A stretch of 64,000 nt of DNA from Sacculina carcini. Its lineage: Eukaryota > Arthropoda > Thecostraca > Sacculinidae. The stretch is from contig OU696588.1 of the NCBI GenBank assembly GCA_916048095.2, positions 3,193,501 to 3,257,500 on the forward strand, given 5' to 3'. The position numbers and the translations under genes are program-made. Below the pieces are notes generated by a model. That model was given only the letters and a program-made list of their open reading frames with translations. It was not told the origin of the DNA and did not search any database. Below, piece after piece: positions 1-11,600 of the stretch (position 1 is its first letter; each line of letters opens with the position of its first letter).

Positions 1-322
1 AAATAAAGATGTAATCAGTCGATCCGATTAATATTCCTCATATTCGGTGGTCATATTCAACAATCTCAACCTTGTAGGGCCATTTGAGGGGCTCGTTGTC
101 TCACGCACGATATTGAAATTCATCATAAACTAGCGCATAAAAGTACCGCAAGTCCCCAGGAGAACGAGGGCTGCTCATAATTGCATTTTCCCAAAGTCGG
201 ACTTTTATTATAATGGTGCTATACTTATAATGGGGGCACCAAGGGTTTCCTCTGAGGAGACCCCTCAACACTCGGCGCCCCCCCCCCCGGCCGGGGTTCG
301 GGGAGCGGCTGCTACAACTCTG
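1..322. mobile_element. Truncated hAT-like repeat, right end
   Basis: The stretch ends in a C/G-rich segment and GCTACAACTCTG. The same end (GCTACGGCTCTG) closes a related repeat at 59057-59242, and its complement (CAGAGCCGTTGC) opens another at 8527. A CAGAG-type terminus fits a hAT-like non-autonomous element. The left end lies outside the window. No coding potential is seen. Confidence 0.45.
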
Positions 323-541
323 AAGTGCATTATTGCAACAAAAACAACGAAAGCACGCCCAGTTTACTACTATTAGCCCATCAAGCTACACGTCACTAGA
401 CTATATGTCGCTACACGTCACTAGACTATATGTCCTATCCACAGCGGGAACTCCCGTATACGCAAGCGGAGTTGTTGAAAAACAAGCCAGAATCAGGACT
501 CGAATCGCGAATTTTTGGAAGGATATATATATATATATATA

Positions 542-947
542 CCGTAAATGCTGTATTTATCCGACATGCTCTAATAATTCGGCAGGCTCTAATAATCCGG
601 CAGCTTCAGGTATGGGTTGAAAAATAATCCGGCAGGCTCTAATAATCCGGCACTTCCTGGAAAGGCTTATTGAAACTGCAACCACGATTCAGTTATAGTT
701 CAGCAACAGTTTATTTAGCAATGGGCGATTACTACACAGAACAATACACTGTGGAGATACGCGTCTTCTCTCGTCCCTTTTATCAGTGCACTATTTTTTG
801 TGTTGTAGTTTTTGCGCAATCCCACCGTGCGAAGTGACCAAAAATAATCCGACAGGCTCTAATAATCCGGCAGGCTCTTATAATCCAGCACCGTACGCAA
901 GGGGTCGAAAAATAATCCGGCATGTCGGATAAAAAGAGCATTTACGG
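542..947. mobile_element. Pogo/Tigger-like MITE with an internal minisatellite
   Basis: The ends are inverted repeats of about 30 bp (CCGTAAATGCTGTATTTATC at the left, its near complement at the right) and are flanked by TA on both sides, the TSD of the Tc1/mariner/pogo group. Inside, an 18-bp motif (consensus AATAATCCGGCAGGCTCT) recurs at about 570-655 and 842-890. There is no transposase. Confidence 0.6.
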
Positions 948-957
948 TATATATACT

Positions 958-3197
958 CAGTGGCGGCGCCAGGATTCGTCTGATGGGGGGCAGAGGGGGA
1001 CTAAGCAAAAAGTTGTGGGGGCTTGGCGAAGCATGAAGAGCTACACTCAAACGCTGACTACGTAATATTATAATAAGGGACTGGGGCACACTGATTCAGT
1101 CCTCAAACTTGAACCAAAATTTCAGGGCTTCATTTGCAGGGGAGTACTACAATATTGCCCTATGAACATATTGGCAAAAAATATGTATATGCGGCCATAT
1201 TATAAAATATGATATATATAATAATGATATATATAATGATATATATAATGATTAGGGCTGTCAAAAAAGTAACCTAAAAATCAGAAAAAAGTAACTTTAT
1301 TTTCAAGAAAAAGTAACCTAAAAAAGTAACCTAAAAATAACCTGAGTTTTAAAGTTATCATCACTTTTGTATCGTTTTATCACATGTTTATCACGCCTTT
1401 GCTGATTAGTGCGCTGTGTGAAATACACGGTTTGTTTGTTGTTTGTTTGTGAACATATAAAGTAACATAACAACCAATAAAAAGGTAACCTAAAAATAAC
1501 CTCCTTCAAAAAAGGTCAATTTCTGTTTGCAGTTCTGAAGGAAGAAAATACACCAGTCCTTCTTTTTTATCATCTTTCCGAGTTGGTACTACTTTCCACC
1601 CTCTCCGATCTGGTAACATTTTTACAAAAAACAACCAAAAGTGACTTAAAATAATTTAGCTAACATCGAAAAAAGGAACATAACTATCAAAATATAATTT
1701 TAAGTGGAAAGCTCATACAAATGCGAAATACACTAATTGCAAATGTAAATATTTTTAGTAATGGTCGCAATAATGTTCGTTATATTTTTTAATGGAACTT
1801 TTTATCAAATAGCACGTACTACAGTAGCGTAAACACTGCATGTGTGAATGCCCCCCGTCATCCCATATGTCAAACGAGGGATAATGGCGCTATCTCACGC
1901 CCTGAAAATCACGTGCAAATTCCTGTTCAAGTAAATACGTACTTTCAAGTGCTACACTGCAGTATCTGGTATAGAGAGCTCACACACCTCGTACTATACC
2001 ACGCTCCAAACATCTCACGACACCCTCCGGTTCGTGGACATTTCCTAAAATGGAATTACACTATCCTGCGTACCCAAAAACGTATAAATATCGAGTAGCA
2101 CGGATATTAAGATGAATATCAATTGCTAAATCCTAACAACAGAAATGTTGACATTTCTTGATCTTCAGACCTAATATTCCATCTCTTTTCCTATTTTATC
2201 CTCATATATACCGTTTTTGTGCCTCTTATCTGCAAAAAGTCACCAAACTTCATGGTAAACTTACCTAATAACAAGAGAAATAACAAAAGGGAGCCTGACG
2301 ATAAAAAAGTAACCTAAAAAGCAAAAAAGTAACCTAACGATGAAAAAGTAACTTTTGGTAACCTAATAACTTTTTTAACATTTATCGTACGCAACTTTTT
2401 CATGCAGTTTTAGGCATCTTATGAAAAAGTGACCTTTAGGTGAAAAAGTACCTTTATTAACTTTTGACAGCCCTAATAATGATATATAATGATATATAAT
2501 GATATATATAATGATATATAATGATATATATAATATGATATATAAAATATAAAATATGCGGCCATATTGGCCGCATGCTCCCATACTCTGCAATAGGGCA
2601 ATATGTTCACCTCGGCCAGTGTAGTGTCAAAGGCGTATCAAAAGCGGTGAGTGCGACTGCGGCTTGTGGCCAATATGTTCACTCTTCACCATAGCATAAT
2701 TTTAGTGGTTTTCAACACAACGCACGAGTTTCTATACAACAAGTAGCTAGCACCTAACATACTGTGCGGCTAGGTTTAGTCTTGGCTAGGTTAGGTGAGG
2801 TCAGGTCAGGTTAAGTCAATTTAGATTACTGAGCCTAGCCAATAACCACACAGTATGTGAGGTGCTAGCTACTTGTTGTGTATAAACTCGTGTCTTGTGT
2901 TGAAAACCACTGAAATTACGCTATGGGAAAAGTGAACATATTGGCCACATGCCGCAGTCGCACTCACCGCTCTTGATACGCCTTTGACACTACACTGGCC
3001 GAGGTGAACATATTGCCCTATTGCAGAGTATGGGAGCATGCGGGCGTTTTTGACCAATATGTTCATAGGACAATATTGTACTAGATCCATTTGCAGTGGT
3101 GATAAATTTTAATGTCCATGATCATGATTTTTGGTGGGGCTTGGCATATGTTTGAGGGGGCTGCAGCCCCCCAAGCCTCCCCTTGGCGCCGCCACTG
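958..3197. mobile_element. hAT-like foldback element carrying a second hAT-like insertion
   Basis: It starts CAGTGGCGGCGCCA and ends TTGGCGCCGCCACTG, and is flanked by the perfect 8-bp direct repeat TATATACT at 950-957 and 3198-3205. The ends and the 8-bp TSD are hAT-like. The interior folds back: sequence around 1140-1200 and 2580-2770 reappears inverted at about 2840-3090. The element at 1253-2475 sits in its left half. No transposase is visible. Confidence 0.75.
1253..2475. mobile_element. Nested hAT-like MITE, TAGGGCTGTC type
   Basis: Terminal inverted repeats TAGGGCTGTCAAAA/TTTTGACAGCCCTA bound the element. The 8-bp repeat ATAATGAT lies on both sides (1245-1252, 2476-2483), although the flank itself is a (TAATGATA)-type repeat, so the TSD could be partly fortuitous. 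Near both ends it carries many AAAAAGTAACCT motifs. A second, right-truncated copy is at 60687-61371. An 84-codon ORF inside (1844-2098) has no recognisable features. Confidence 0.65.
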
Positions 3198-4169
3198 TAT
3201 ATACTCGAGCCACTGAGCTATTCGGGACTGAACACATGAACCTAAATACGCGGCAACATTTTTTTTTCAAGTATAACTACTTTGATTATATTGACTATAT
3301 TGATACTATAAAAAAAATTCTATTGATTGCCAATTTGCATAGTTTCGCTGCGAAAATGCATTAAATTATATGTATGTGTCTAGAAATTGATATTCTTCAT
3401 ATCTGGCGTCATCCTAAAATTGAGATTGTCGGCATTTCAGAAGAATGATTGCTGTTGGTATTTGTTTTTGGTTGACATTTTTGTTTTTTGTTCAATGTAG
3501 GCGTTGTTGATTGGTGTAGTGTTTTTCAGGCATGGAAGGCGAATATTTTTTTGCTTCATCTGATGTGCTCGTTCATTGAGATTGATTAATGAGTTTATGT
3601 ATTTGTGTGTCCTACCGCTGTTGTAACCACATCAGATTGTTGGATCTTGAAAGGTATGTTAACGTTTTATGTGGCCGAACTACTTTAAACATTGCTGCTG
3701 GCTTTCTTTCATTCAGTTGTGTGCATTTAGCCTCAACGATTGAATTAGGCTTGTATTCGAGGTGCTACTATTGCAATACCGCCGGCTTATCATTTATATT
3801 ATTTGTATACGCATGCATGATTTTTGATCACTTGTAGGATATAATTCTATTCAGACAAACAAAGTGTGATGCACAAGATTTTCTTTCTTTTATACCTACC
3901 CTCCCCTGACTAATGGACATTCATTTGTGCCTATGTTTATAACGTTTGAGTTCCGGTCACTGTTGCATATGTAAAGGGTTTTTGACCCAGTTCCTGCCCG
4001 ACTGCAAGAGCGACGGCAATGTCTTGCGTCTAACGGCAGGTGTGTATCGCAAACACATACATAACAACAAGTGCTGTTGATTTCTGCTGTGTGTACGTGT
4101 GTGCGTGTGTATGTGCGCGTGTGTACGATGACCCCGCACCGCCAGTGAGCTCGCCAGTGTCGTACCACC
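3198..4169. other. AT-rich spacer and probable hippo promoter/5' UTR
   Basis: No protein-coding gene is recognised. A GT-rich tract at about 4083-4130 lies just upstream of the kinase ATG. A short segment at about 3991-4039 is bounded by TTTTTGACCCAG before and GTGTGT after, so it could be a 5' UTR exon; this is only a suggestion. Confidence 0.35.
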
Positions 4170-5954
4170 ATGTCGACTGCTGACGGTGATGGCGGCGGAC
4201 TCACCAAGCTGTCGGAAGAGAGCCTGGCGCGTCAGCCGGAGGAGGTGTTCGATGTTATCTGCAAGCTGGGCGAAGGATCATATGGCTCCGTGTACAAGGC
4301 GTTGCACAAGGAGTCCGGGCAAGTGCTGGCTATCAAACAGGTTCCTGTCGACGCTGATCTGCAGGAGATCATCAAGGAGATCTCCATCATGCAGCAGTGC
4401 GACTCGCCCTACGTGGTGAAGTACTACGGCAGTTATTTCAAGAACACGGACCTGTGGATTGTGATGGAGTATTGCGGTGCCGGCTCGGTCAGCGACATCA
4501 TCAAACTGCGGCGCAAAACGCTCACCGAAGTCGAGATTGCCACCATTCTGGCGGACACACTGCGCGGACTGCAGTACCTGCACCTGCGACGCAAGATTCA
4601 TCGAGACATCAAGGCCGGTAACATTCTGCTCAACAGTCAGGGTCACGCCAAGCTGGCCGACTTTGGAGTGGCCGGCCAGTTGACCGATACCATGGCCAAG
4701 CGGAACACGGTGATTGGCACTCCGTTCTGGATGGCGCCCGAGGTGATTCAGGAGATTGGCTACGACTGCATGGCCGACATTTGGTCGCTGGGCATCACGG
4801 CTCTGGAGATGGCCGAGGGTCGGCCGCCGTACGGAGACATTCACCCGATGCGCGCCATTTTTATGATTCCCACCAAGCCGCCGCCCAGTTTCCGCGACCT
4901 GAACTTGTGGTCGGCCGATTTTATCGAGTTTGTGCGACGCTGCTTGGTAAAGAGTCCTGACGACCGCGCCACGGCCACCGAGCTGCTTGAGCACGCGTTC
5001 ATCGGTTACGCGCAGCCGGCCGCCGCCACGCTGGGCCACATCATTACCGAGGCAAATGCGGCGCGCGAGCAGCAGCTGGCTGCCAAGCGTCAAAACAGAC
5101 TCATTCAGATTATGCCGACAGCCACCGCTCCCGACACCGACCAGTTGAATCAGCAGCCAGCGGCGACGGCGGGCGTGGAGGATAATCGCGACGGCACGCT
5201 GGTACCTGGCGGACGGCAGGAGCAAGACACACTGGTGGTGCCAGCGACGACGACGACGGCGACGGCTGGCCTGTGTGACAGTACACTGGTGTCTGTGTCG
5301 TCCAGTCTCAACACGATGCTCATCAACACTGACTCGGATTGCGACGACACGCTCAAACGACACGACACCGACTCGCGCGGTCACGAAGCCGCCAGGTACC
5401 GTCCCCAGTTTCTCGACCACTTTGAGAAGGTCGACAATCACCATCAGCAGCAGCAGCAGCGGAGACAGCAACAGGCGTTGGACAGTCAAGAGGATGGAGA
5501 TGCAGCGCAGGCGCCGGCGCTCTCGAGCGTGCTGCAGTCGGAGTGTGACGGAGCGGCCGCCGTCGAGAGATGGGCGTCACCACAACAACAGCAGCATTAT
5601 GCTACGCCCCGACCTGACCAGCTGCCCGTGTGCCAGCCGGGCCCGCAAACACCCGCCCTGTTACACGCGCATCATTACCTCCAGCAGCCGCAGCCGCAGC
5701 AGTCCTCGGAAGCTGTGGCGATGGAGACGGCCGCCGTGGCACACAGACCGATGCGTTACCAGTTTCTCGACCCGTCGTTTGAGTACATTCGCTTCATGAG
5801 TTACGACCAGCTGCAGACGCGCATGGGCAGCCTTGACTCGGAGATGGAGCGCGAGATTGACGAGCTGCGGCGCCGCTATATGGCCAAGCGACAGCCCATC
5901 CTCGACGCCATCGACTCCAAGCGGAAACGGCAGCTGAACAGTCAGAATTTCTAG
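4170..5954 (+). CDS. hpo: Hippo/MST-type serine/threonine kinase, intronless
   Basis: A 594-residue germinal-centre kinase of the Hippo/MST1/2 family, the upstream kinase of the Hippo growth-control cascade. The kinase domain (about 27-280) is complete: glycine loop LGEGSYGSV at 33-41, catalytic Lys56 in AIK, HRDIKAGN at 144-151, DFG at 164-166, activation-loop threonine in AKRNTVIGTPFW (Thr180, the position autophosphorylated in MST2), and APE at 189-191. A low-complexity linker with Gln and Ala/Thr runs follows. The C-terminal SARAH dimerisation domain (about 537-594) contains EMEREIDELRRRYMAKRQP. The ATG has a strong Kozak context (ACCACCATGT). The whole gene is one exon, unlike the spliced genes later in the window. 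Rabenosyn follows on the same strand, and a truncated copy lies at 12582-13781. Family assignment is firm. Confidence 0.96.
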   Translation: MSTADGDGGGLTKLSEESLARQPEEVFDVICKLGEGSYGSVYKALHKESGQVLAIKQVPVDADLQEIIKEISIMQQCDSPYVVKYYGSYFKNTDLWIVMEYCGAGSVSDIIKLRRKTLTEVEIATILADTLRGLQYLHLRRKIHRDIKAGNILLNSQGHAKLADFGVAGQLTDTMAKRNTVIGTPFWMAPEVIQEIGYDCMADIWSLGITALEMAEGRPPYGDIHPMRAIFMIPTKPPPSFRDLNLWSADFIEFVRRCLVKSPDDRATATELLEHAFIGYAQPAAATLGHIITEANAAREQQLAAKRQNRLIQIMPTATAPDTDQLNQQPAATAGVEDNRDGTLVPGGRQEQDTLVVPATTTTATAGLCDSTLVSVSSSLNTMLINTDSDCDDTLKRHDTDSRGHEAARYRPQFLDHFEKVDNHHQQQQQRRQQQALDSQEDGDAAQAPALSSVLQSECDGAAAVERWASPQQQQHYATPRPDQLPVCQPGPQTPALLHAHHYLQQPQPQQSSEAVAMETAAVAHRPMRYQFLDPSFEYIRFMSYDQLQTRMGSLDSEMEREIDELRRRYMAKRQPILDAIDSKRKRQLNSQNF

Positions 5955-6608
5955 CCGCACGTGTGTGAGAGACTAGTTTCAGCAGTGTGTTGCTATTTTT
6001 GGTCCGTACTGCCACAAGAGGCTATTTCGTCGTCCTCTTCACGTGCCAAATTTGATTGATGTATTATGATTGATGCTGGACTTTGTTTTCCAAGCAGCCA
6101 ACATGGCAGGAATTGACATATGTGGATCATGTGAGTTAATTTTGCCACAACTCGAATGCGTATTACAATTCGACTACTGTTGTGGTTTTTTTCTAGAATT
6201 TTCATTGTTGAATACCAAAATGTGATGTGTTTGACTGACGATGAAACCCATGTGGGTGTATGTTTGTGTGCGTGTGTGGTGTAGGAATGAGTGTGTTGGC
6301 AGTGTGTGTTGTTTGTGATCATGAAATATATTGGATACTTTTTTGTCGCAAATCAATGTTTATGGAGTCATGAGACTATTTCATTAGCATCTAGTATTAA
6401 GGTCGTTGGAGGTAGGGCTTTTGGAGTTTGCTGATGTGCATGTAATAACGAGTGAAGCGTGGAGTGTGCTTACCAACGATGTATACCACCCATGTGTGGA
6501 TGCAATAGAGAATAGGTGTAATACGCTTGCTACACCGCCAAAATATATGGGTGTGTACGAACGCTCCACTTGTCTCTTGGCGTTTCACAGATCAATCACA
6601 CGTGCGTC
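5955..6608 (+). other. Kinase 3' UTR and spacer before rabenosyn
   Basis: No AATAAA is seen here. Just before the rabenosyn ATG the sequence CTTGTCTCTTGGCGTTTCACAG (6568-6589) reads as a good 3' splice or trans-splice acceptor. The segment is repeated almost unchanged at 13785-14439. The short ORFs in it are not supported. Confidence 0.4.
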
Positions 6609-7838
6609 ATGGAGGAGGCTCAGATGAAAGAGGGTTTCCTCTGTCCCGTGTGCATCAAGGACTTGGGATCAATCATCGAACTTCAGACTCACTTCGACTC
6701 GGCGCACAGTCACGAGGACTCGGACATCAAGCAAGCGCTGTTTGAGTTCATCAACCGCGCGCGTTCTCGTCTCGTCAAGGATGCTGACGACGTTACGACT
6801 TCCTCTTCATCTTCATCCTGTCTGGTCACCGTTCCGTTCCTGCCCTACATGTACCGCTTGCCGCACTGGCAGACCGACGTGCAGGACTGCGGCGCAATCA
6901 CCTCTCACACGGCTGTCTTCCGTGCGACGCGTGATGAGCGCACCAGTCACTGGGCGGCGCACGCCATGCGTATCGCCGTGCGTGTGCGTACTCTCACCGC
7001 TCACATGCCCGCCGACCCACTGAAGCGCCGGGCATTCGAGCAGCGCGTGGTGCCGTGGGCCGACGACACGCACGTCGACCAATGTCCAGACTGCGGCCGT
7101 CGCTTCGACGTGCTGCGGCGCAAGCATCACTGCCGTGCCTGCGGTTTTGTTATGTGCGGCCGCTGCTCGCTGCACGTGCGTCTCAGTGAGGCTGCCCGGC
7201 TGGTGAGCGACTGTGAAGACGCCACGACGACGACGGCCGGCGTTGGCGACGCGACGGAGTCTAAGAACAGTGCAGTTGCTCGAGCCGCACGGGCCATCGA
7301 CTCTCTGCTGCTGACAATCAACCGGCAGTCTGTCAGTCTGGATTCCACGCTGGATTCGTCGCTTGCCACCGCCGACACGGACACGGACACAGCCGAGCCA
7401 CTGTTGCGGCTGTGTCGTCACTGCGGCGAGCTGCTGGCGCGCCGTCACTGGAAGCGGCATGAGCTGGTCGGACAACATACCACCGTCTCATTACAGCGCG
7501 ACTACGAGGCCATGCGCGAGCGACGCGAGCAACTGCACGATTTGTTGCATCAACACAACACACAACTGCGCTCGCTGATGGCTGGCGAGGGGCACAGCTC
7601 GTTGACGGAACTGCGACAGCTGCGCGCCGCGGTGCTGCGGGCCGTGGCCGCCGTCGATGAGCTGGTCAAGCGCGTGGCCGCCGACGGCGTCGATGAACCG
7701 CCGCGGACCCGGCAGCTGCGGCAGCGCGTGTGTGCCGCCATGTCAGCGCATGTGCAGTCAGAGGTGATGGCCAATCTGGAGCAGCTGCCCAGTACCCAGC
7801 AGCAGTTGGCCGACATGCGCGGTGCGTCACGGGCTTAG
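6609..7838 (+). CDS. RBSN: Rabenosyn-5-like FYVE protein, copy 1
   Basis: A 409-residue protein related to rabenosyn-5, a PI3P-binding Rab effector of early endosome fusion and recycling. The N-terminus has a C2H2 zinc finger (Cys12, Cys15, His28, His33). The FYVE domain starts at Cys159 and contains the PI3P-binding RRKHHCRACG core. As in rabenosyns generally, the FYVE is split by a Ser/Thr/Ala-rich insertion of about 65 residues before the last cysteine pair (RLCRHCG, about 268-274). A helical, Arg/Glu-rich C-terminus follows. It is shorter than vertebrate rabenosyn (about 780 residues), and I see no NPF motifs. The ATG at 6609 is chosen because the upstream in-frame codons begin with TTG and sit on a splice-acceptor-like sequence. 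There are no introns. Confidence 0.9.
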   Translation: MEEAQMKEGFLCPVCIKDLGSIIELQTHFDSAHSHEDSDIKQALFEFINRARSRLVKDADDVTTSSSSSSCLVTVPFLPYMYRLPHWQTDVQDCGAITSHTAVFRATRDERTSHWAAHAMRIAVRVRTLTAHMPADPLKRRAFEQRVVPWADDTHVDQCPDCGRRFDVLRRKHHCRACGFVMCGRCSLHVRLSEAARLVSDCEDATTTTAGVGDATESKNSAVARAARAIDSLLLTINRQSVSLDSTLDSSLATADTDTDTAEPLLRLCRHCGELLARRHWKRHELVGQHTTVSLQRDYEAMRERREQLHDLLHQHNTQLRSLMAGEGHSSLTELRQLRAAVLRAVAAVDELVKRVAADGVDEPPRTRQLRQRVCAAMSAHVQSEVMANLEQLPSTQQQLADMRGASRA

Positions 7839-8526
7839 TTTGCCTTGTCTAAATGACGTCACAATGATGGTGTTGGTGATGTGATGGTGAAATGATGGAG
7901 GTGTTGAATGTTGATTACTACAGAGTGTCGAGTCTTTATATGTATAAGGTGCATAACACGACAACGATGTATCGGTGAAGAATTGTGTGAGAGGTGCCTG
8001 TAAAGCCCACTTGTTAGTGTTGCATACGAGAGCGCATGAGAACCATACAATTCCTGCTATACCAGGCAATTTCGCCAATATCCGAAGGCGTTTGCAGCTT
8101 GTAATAAGCTGTCAAAATAATGGCCAATGGTGAGTCAATACCCCTTTTGTGTTTTGCAACGAATTTGTAATTTCGACATTGGCTTATTTGTTTGCAATGC
8201 GCAGTGTTCAATATTACTGCTTGTTTAATATATATTTTGTCAAGAATTACACAAATTTTGAGTCATCCGTATTTGCTCATCAAGAATATTTTTCAACGGA
8301 TTTTGAACGCGCTCTACAAATCGCTAAAGATTGATTGAGATTGTTCAAGAGTTGAATAACAGTTGAAAAATTTATTTTATCAAATATAAGATTTTTCACA
8401 TAAAACGCCATTCCAAATCACGCATTTAAAATATTATGATTCACAATATTTTAAATATCTGAATATCTGAGTTGTATTGAAATATATTCTCTAGATAGTG
8501 CAGTAAGTTTAAGATGTACCTCTGAC
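7839..8526 (+). other. Rabenosyn copy 1 3' flank
   Basis: Non-coding. A TGACGTCA motif lies just after the stop codon. The flank is shared with copy 2. No protein gene or clear poly(A) signal is seen. Confidence 0.5.
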
Positions 8527-8670
8527 CAGAGCCGTTGCGAGGACTTATGAGGCCCCCCCGAAGGCAACACTTGGGGCCCCATTATAAATAAACCATCAAA
8601 TAATGAATATATTTATTATACATAATCACATAATACAAGCTCAGGTGAAAATATCTGAGCAAAAAGGTAA
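8527..8670. mobile_element. hAT-like repeat, left end
   Basis: It starts CAGAGCCGTTGCGAGG exactly where the homology between the two duplicated blocks stops. It matches 59057-59160, including the C-rich GGCAACACTTGGGGCC segment. The right end is not found, so it is truncated or overwritten. Confidence 0.5.
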
Positions 8671-8680
8671 AGGCTATACA

Positions 8681-11600
8681 TCTATATATATAAAAGAGAT
8701 CCTCTGTGTGTCTGTCTGTCTGTGTGTTTGTCTGTCCCACCCTCCTTGGTCCATTTTCAGCAAGCTGCTACTCGGTAACCACTTAATGTACCCGCCAAGA
8801 ATTTATACCATTACGCTGGAAATTTTCTTGTCTACACGATAGGATAAATTTAAAATTTTAAAAATGAAACCAAAAAAAGTTATTGAGGTGAAAAGACAAA
8901 ATTAACCCTGAAAAATGCGAAAATTTTGGTCAATATTCCTACATCTACTCCTCATAAACCAAAAATGGTACAGCCAAACAGATTATACCACTGTGTAGAA
9001 AATATTCTGTTCTACGCGATAGGCTATAATAAATATGCAAAAATTAAATATAAAATATGTAAAAATGACAAAATTTCAGTCTACATTCAAAATTATATTT
9101 AAGCTCGACGCGTCCGATTTTTTGTACTTTTTTCTCTATTTCTCAGCAACTAAATATCACACATCTAAATAAATATTACCATCATGCTGGGAATTTTGTT
9201 TTCTACAGCACCGTATAAATTTTAATTTTCCAGAGCGTATTAAGAAAAAGTTACGGCGGTGTGAAGTCAAACTGACAAAGTCAAAAAGGCACTGAAAAAC
9301 GCGAATATTTTGGTCAATATTCCGTTATCTATTCCTCTAAAACCAGCAGAGTTACAGTTATAAAAATTTTACTATTGTGTAGAAAATTTTGTGTTCTACA
9401 AGAAACGCTATAATTTATACCCACAAATGATACAAAAAACGTGTAAAATTGGAAAAACTCACAAATACATCCAAAATTACACTTGAACACCGTGCGACTA
9501 AAATTAATTCATTTTTCTACCTATTTCTGAAGAACTACTTGTTACACATAAAAATAAATTATACCATTGTGCTGGAAAGTTTGTTTTCTACAATACGGTA
9601 TAATTCTTAATTTTCCAAAGTGTATCTGAAGGAAGTTACGGCGGTGTAAAGTCAAATGGACATATTGCCAATTTGACAGCTATTATGCGCACTTGCGATT
9701 ACACAGGAATATACTACTGTGTAGAGAATTTTGTGTTCTACAAGAAAATGTATAATTTATACCCACAAATGATACAAAAAAACGTGTAAAATTGGCAAAA
9801 TTCTCAAAAACATCCAAAATTACACTTGAACACCGGGTGACTAAAATTAATTCATTTTTCTACCCATTTCTCAGGAACTGTTTGTCATACATTAAAATTA
9901 ATTATACCATCGTGCTAGAAATTTTGTTTTCTACAATACGGTAAAATTTTTAATTTTCCAAAGTGTATCTGAAGGAAGTTACGGCGGTGTAAAGTCAAAA
10001 GCACATATTACCAATTTGACAGCTATTATGCGCACTTGCGATTACACAGGAATATACACCGATTAAATTTCACTGAAGCCCAATCACAATTAAGAATGCA
10101 TCATATTAGCTCCAAGCATGGATGGTGTGGTTTTATTGGGTACAGTTTAATTAATGCTACACTATACTGAATATAAAGGCTTTATTGTCCTCAATAACGT
10201 TCCGCACGACGGGCGGGTAAAATGCTACTGGGAACAAAGTAAACTACTGAATTTTACTGTATAATTTAATTGGTTTAATTTCAAGCTGCATAAGGATATG
10301 GGTTGTAATATCATGCAATGCCAACTATATGAATATGCTGTTTAAGCGGACGCATAAATCTGGAATTATAGAGATGACAGAAAGTTTCATTGTTTTGATA
10401 GTGTTACACTTCTGAATTACTACACACGAAGGACGGGTGTGAATTTGAGCAGTGTTGAGGGAAAAACATCGTCAATAATTAAAACAAGAATTTACAAATT
10501 TGACTTTTTCTCTTGGTCGTTTTTCATCCATTTTCTTTGTGTTTGTTTCGTGCTTGAGTTCTGGATTATTCCGCACGACGGGCAGCTTTAAATAAGAGGT
10601 GGGTTGTGGAAAAACATGTTTTCTAAATTGAAACATAAATTTCACATTTCGACTTTTATATTGGCTAAAACTTTCCTATGGGTTTGTTTTTCTTTTTCAA
10701 TTTTCACTAATTTTTTTATGAATTGAATATTAATTATATTTTATGAACTGTTCCGCACGACGGGCGGGCTTAAATGTATCTATAAAGAGTGGGTTTAAAT
10801 GATAGCGAGGTATATGATATTTTGCTAGCAGTAAATATTCTAGCGATAAAAGTAGAATAGCTCTTAAGCAAATGATTTTGGAGAATGATGTGAACGCTTA
10901 AATATATTTTGCGATCTGATGATATATGTATTGAGAATAATACGTAGCAGAATATAGATTGCATAATATAATATCGGCTGTAATATCAAGGGCTGTAATA
11001 TCGGTGTAATCCAAAAAATAACAACTGTAGGAATATGATGCATTAGTGGAAGCATTAACCGGGAATCATGAGATAATATGATAATGGTGTATAATTATAT
11101 CGCATTATGCAACAAATGTGATTTAGCTGCCTTACAGTTTGGTCCCGATACTATATTGGCGGGTTGAGACAAAAGTATTGGTGGGCCGCGTGTTTGGGAC
11201 CCCTGGGGTAGATAATCCCAGTCTTCTGATTACAAATTATGATCGCCTCAGTGTATTTTGTGATCACAAACTAATAAGTTAAATCACCTCAGACTAGGCT
11301 GAGAGCGGTCAAGATTGGATGGTTGGGTTGGGTTGGGAAGGTTTGACTCAGGTTATATTGGGTTTAATGATAGCGGAAAATATATAAATTTTAACAATAA
11401 ATATTATAGCGGTAAAAGTGAAATAGTACTTAAGCAAATGATATTGGGGAATGATGTTAAGTAATATATATAGTTTGGAAACATTCTGATGAAAAGATTT
11501 GATCATCTTTCATTGTTTGTTTCGTGTTTGTGTTCTTAATTATACCACACGACGGGCAGATTTATATATCAGGCGGGTTGAGGGATAATATTTGTCAAAA

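Larger units (their letters stand above)
4539..8526 (+). repeat. Tandem segmental duplication, copy 1
   Basis: This block matches 12582-16464 at near identity through the kinase C-terminal half, spacer, rabenosyn and 3' flank. Copy 1 lacks about 105 bp present in copy 2 near 16262-16365, but contains the 216 bp missing from the copy 2 kinase. Confidence 0.93.

Noticed and set aside
2640..3010. Possible structural RNA because of the long inverted repeat
   Set aside because: Explained as the foldback arms of the hAT-like element at 958-3197.
4278..5489. 403-codon minus-strand ORF antisense to the Hippo kinase (and its copy at 12501-13316)
   Set aside because: A GC-rich shadow of the kinase frame; no domain, and the real gene is clear on the plus strand.
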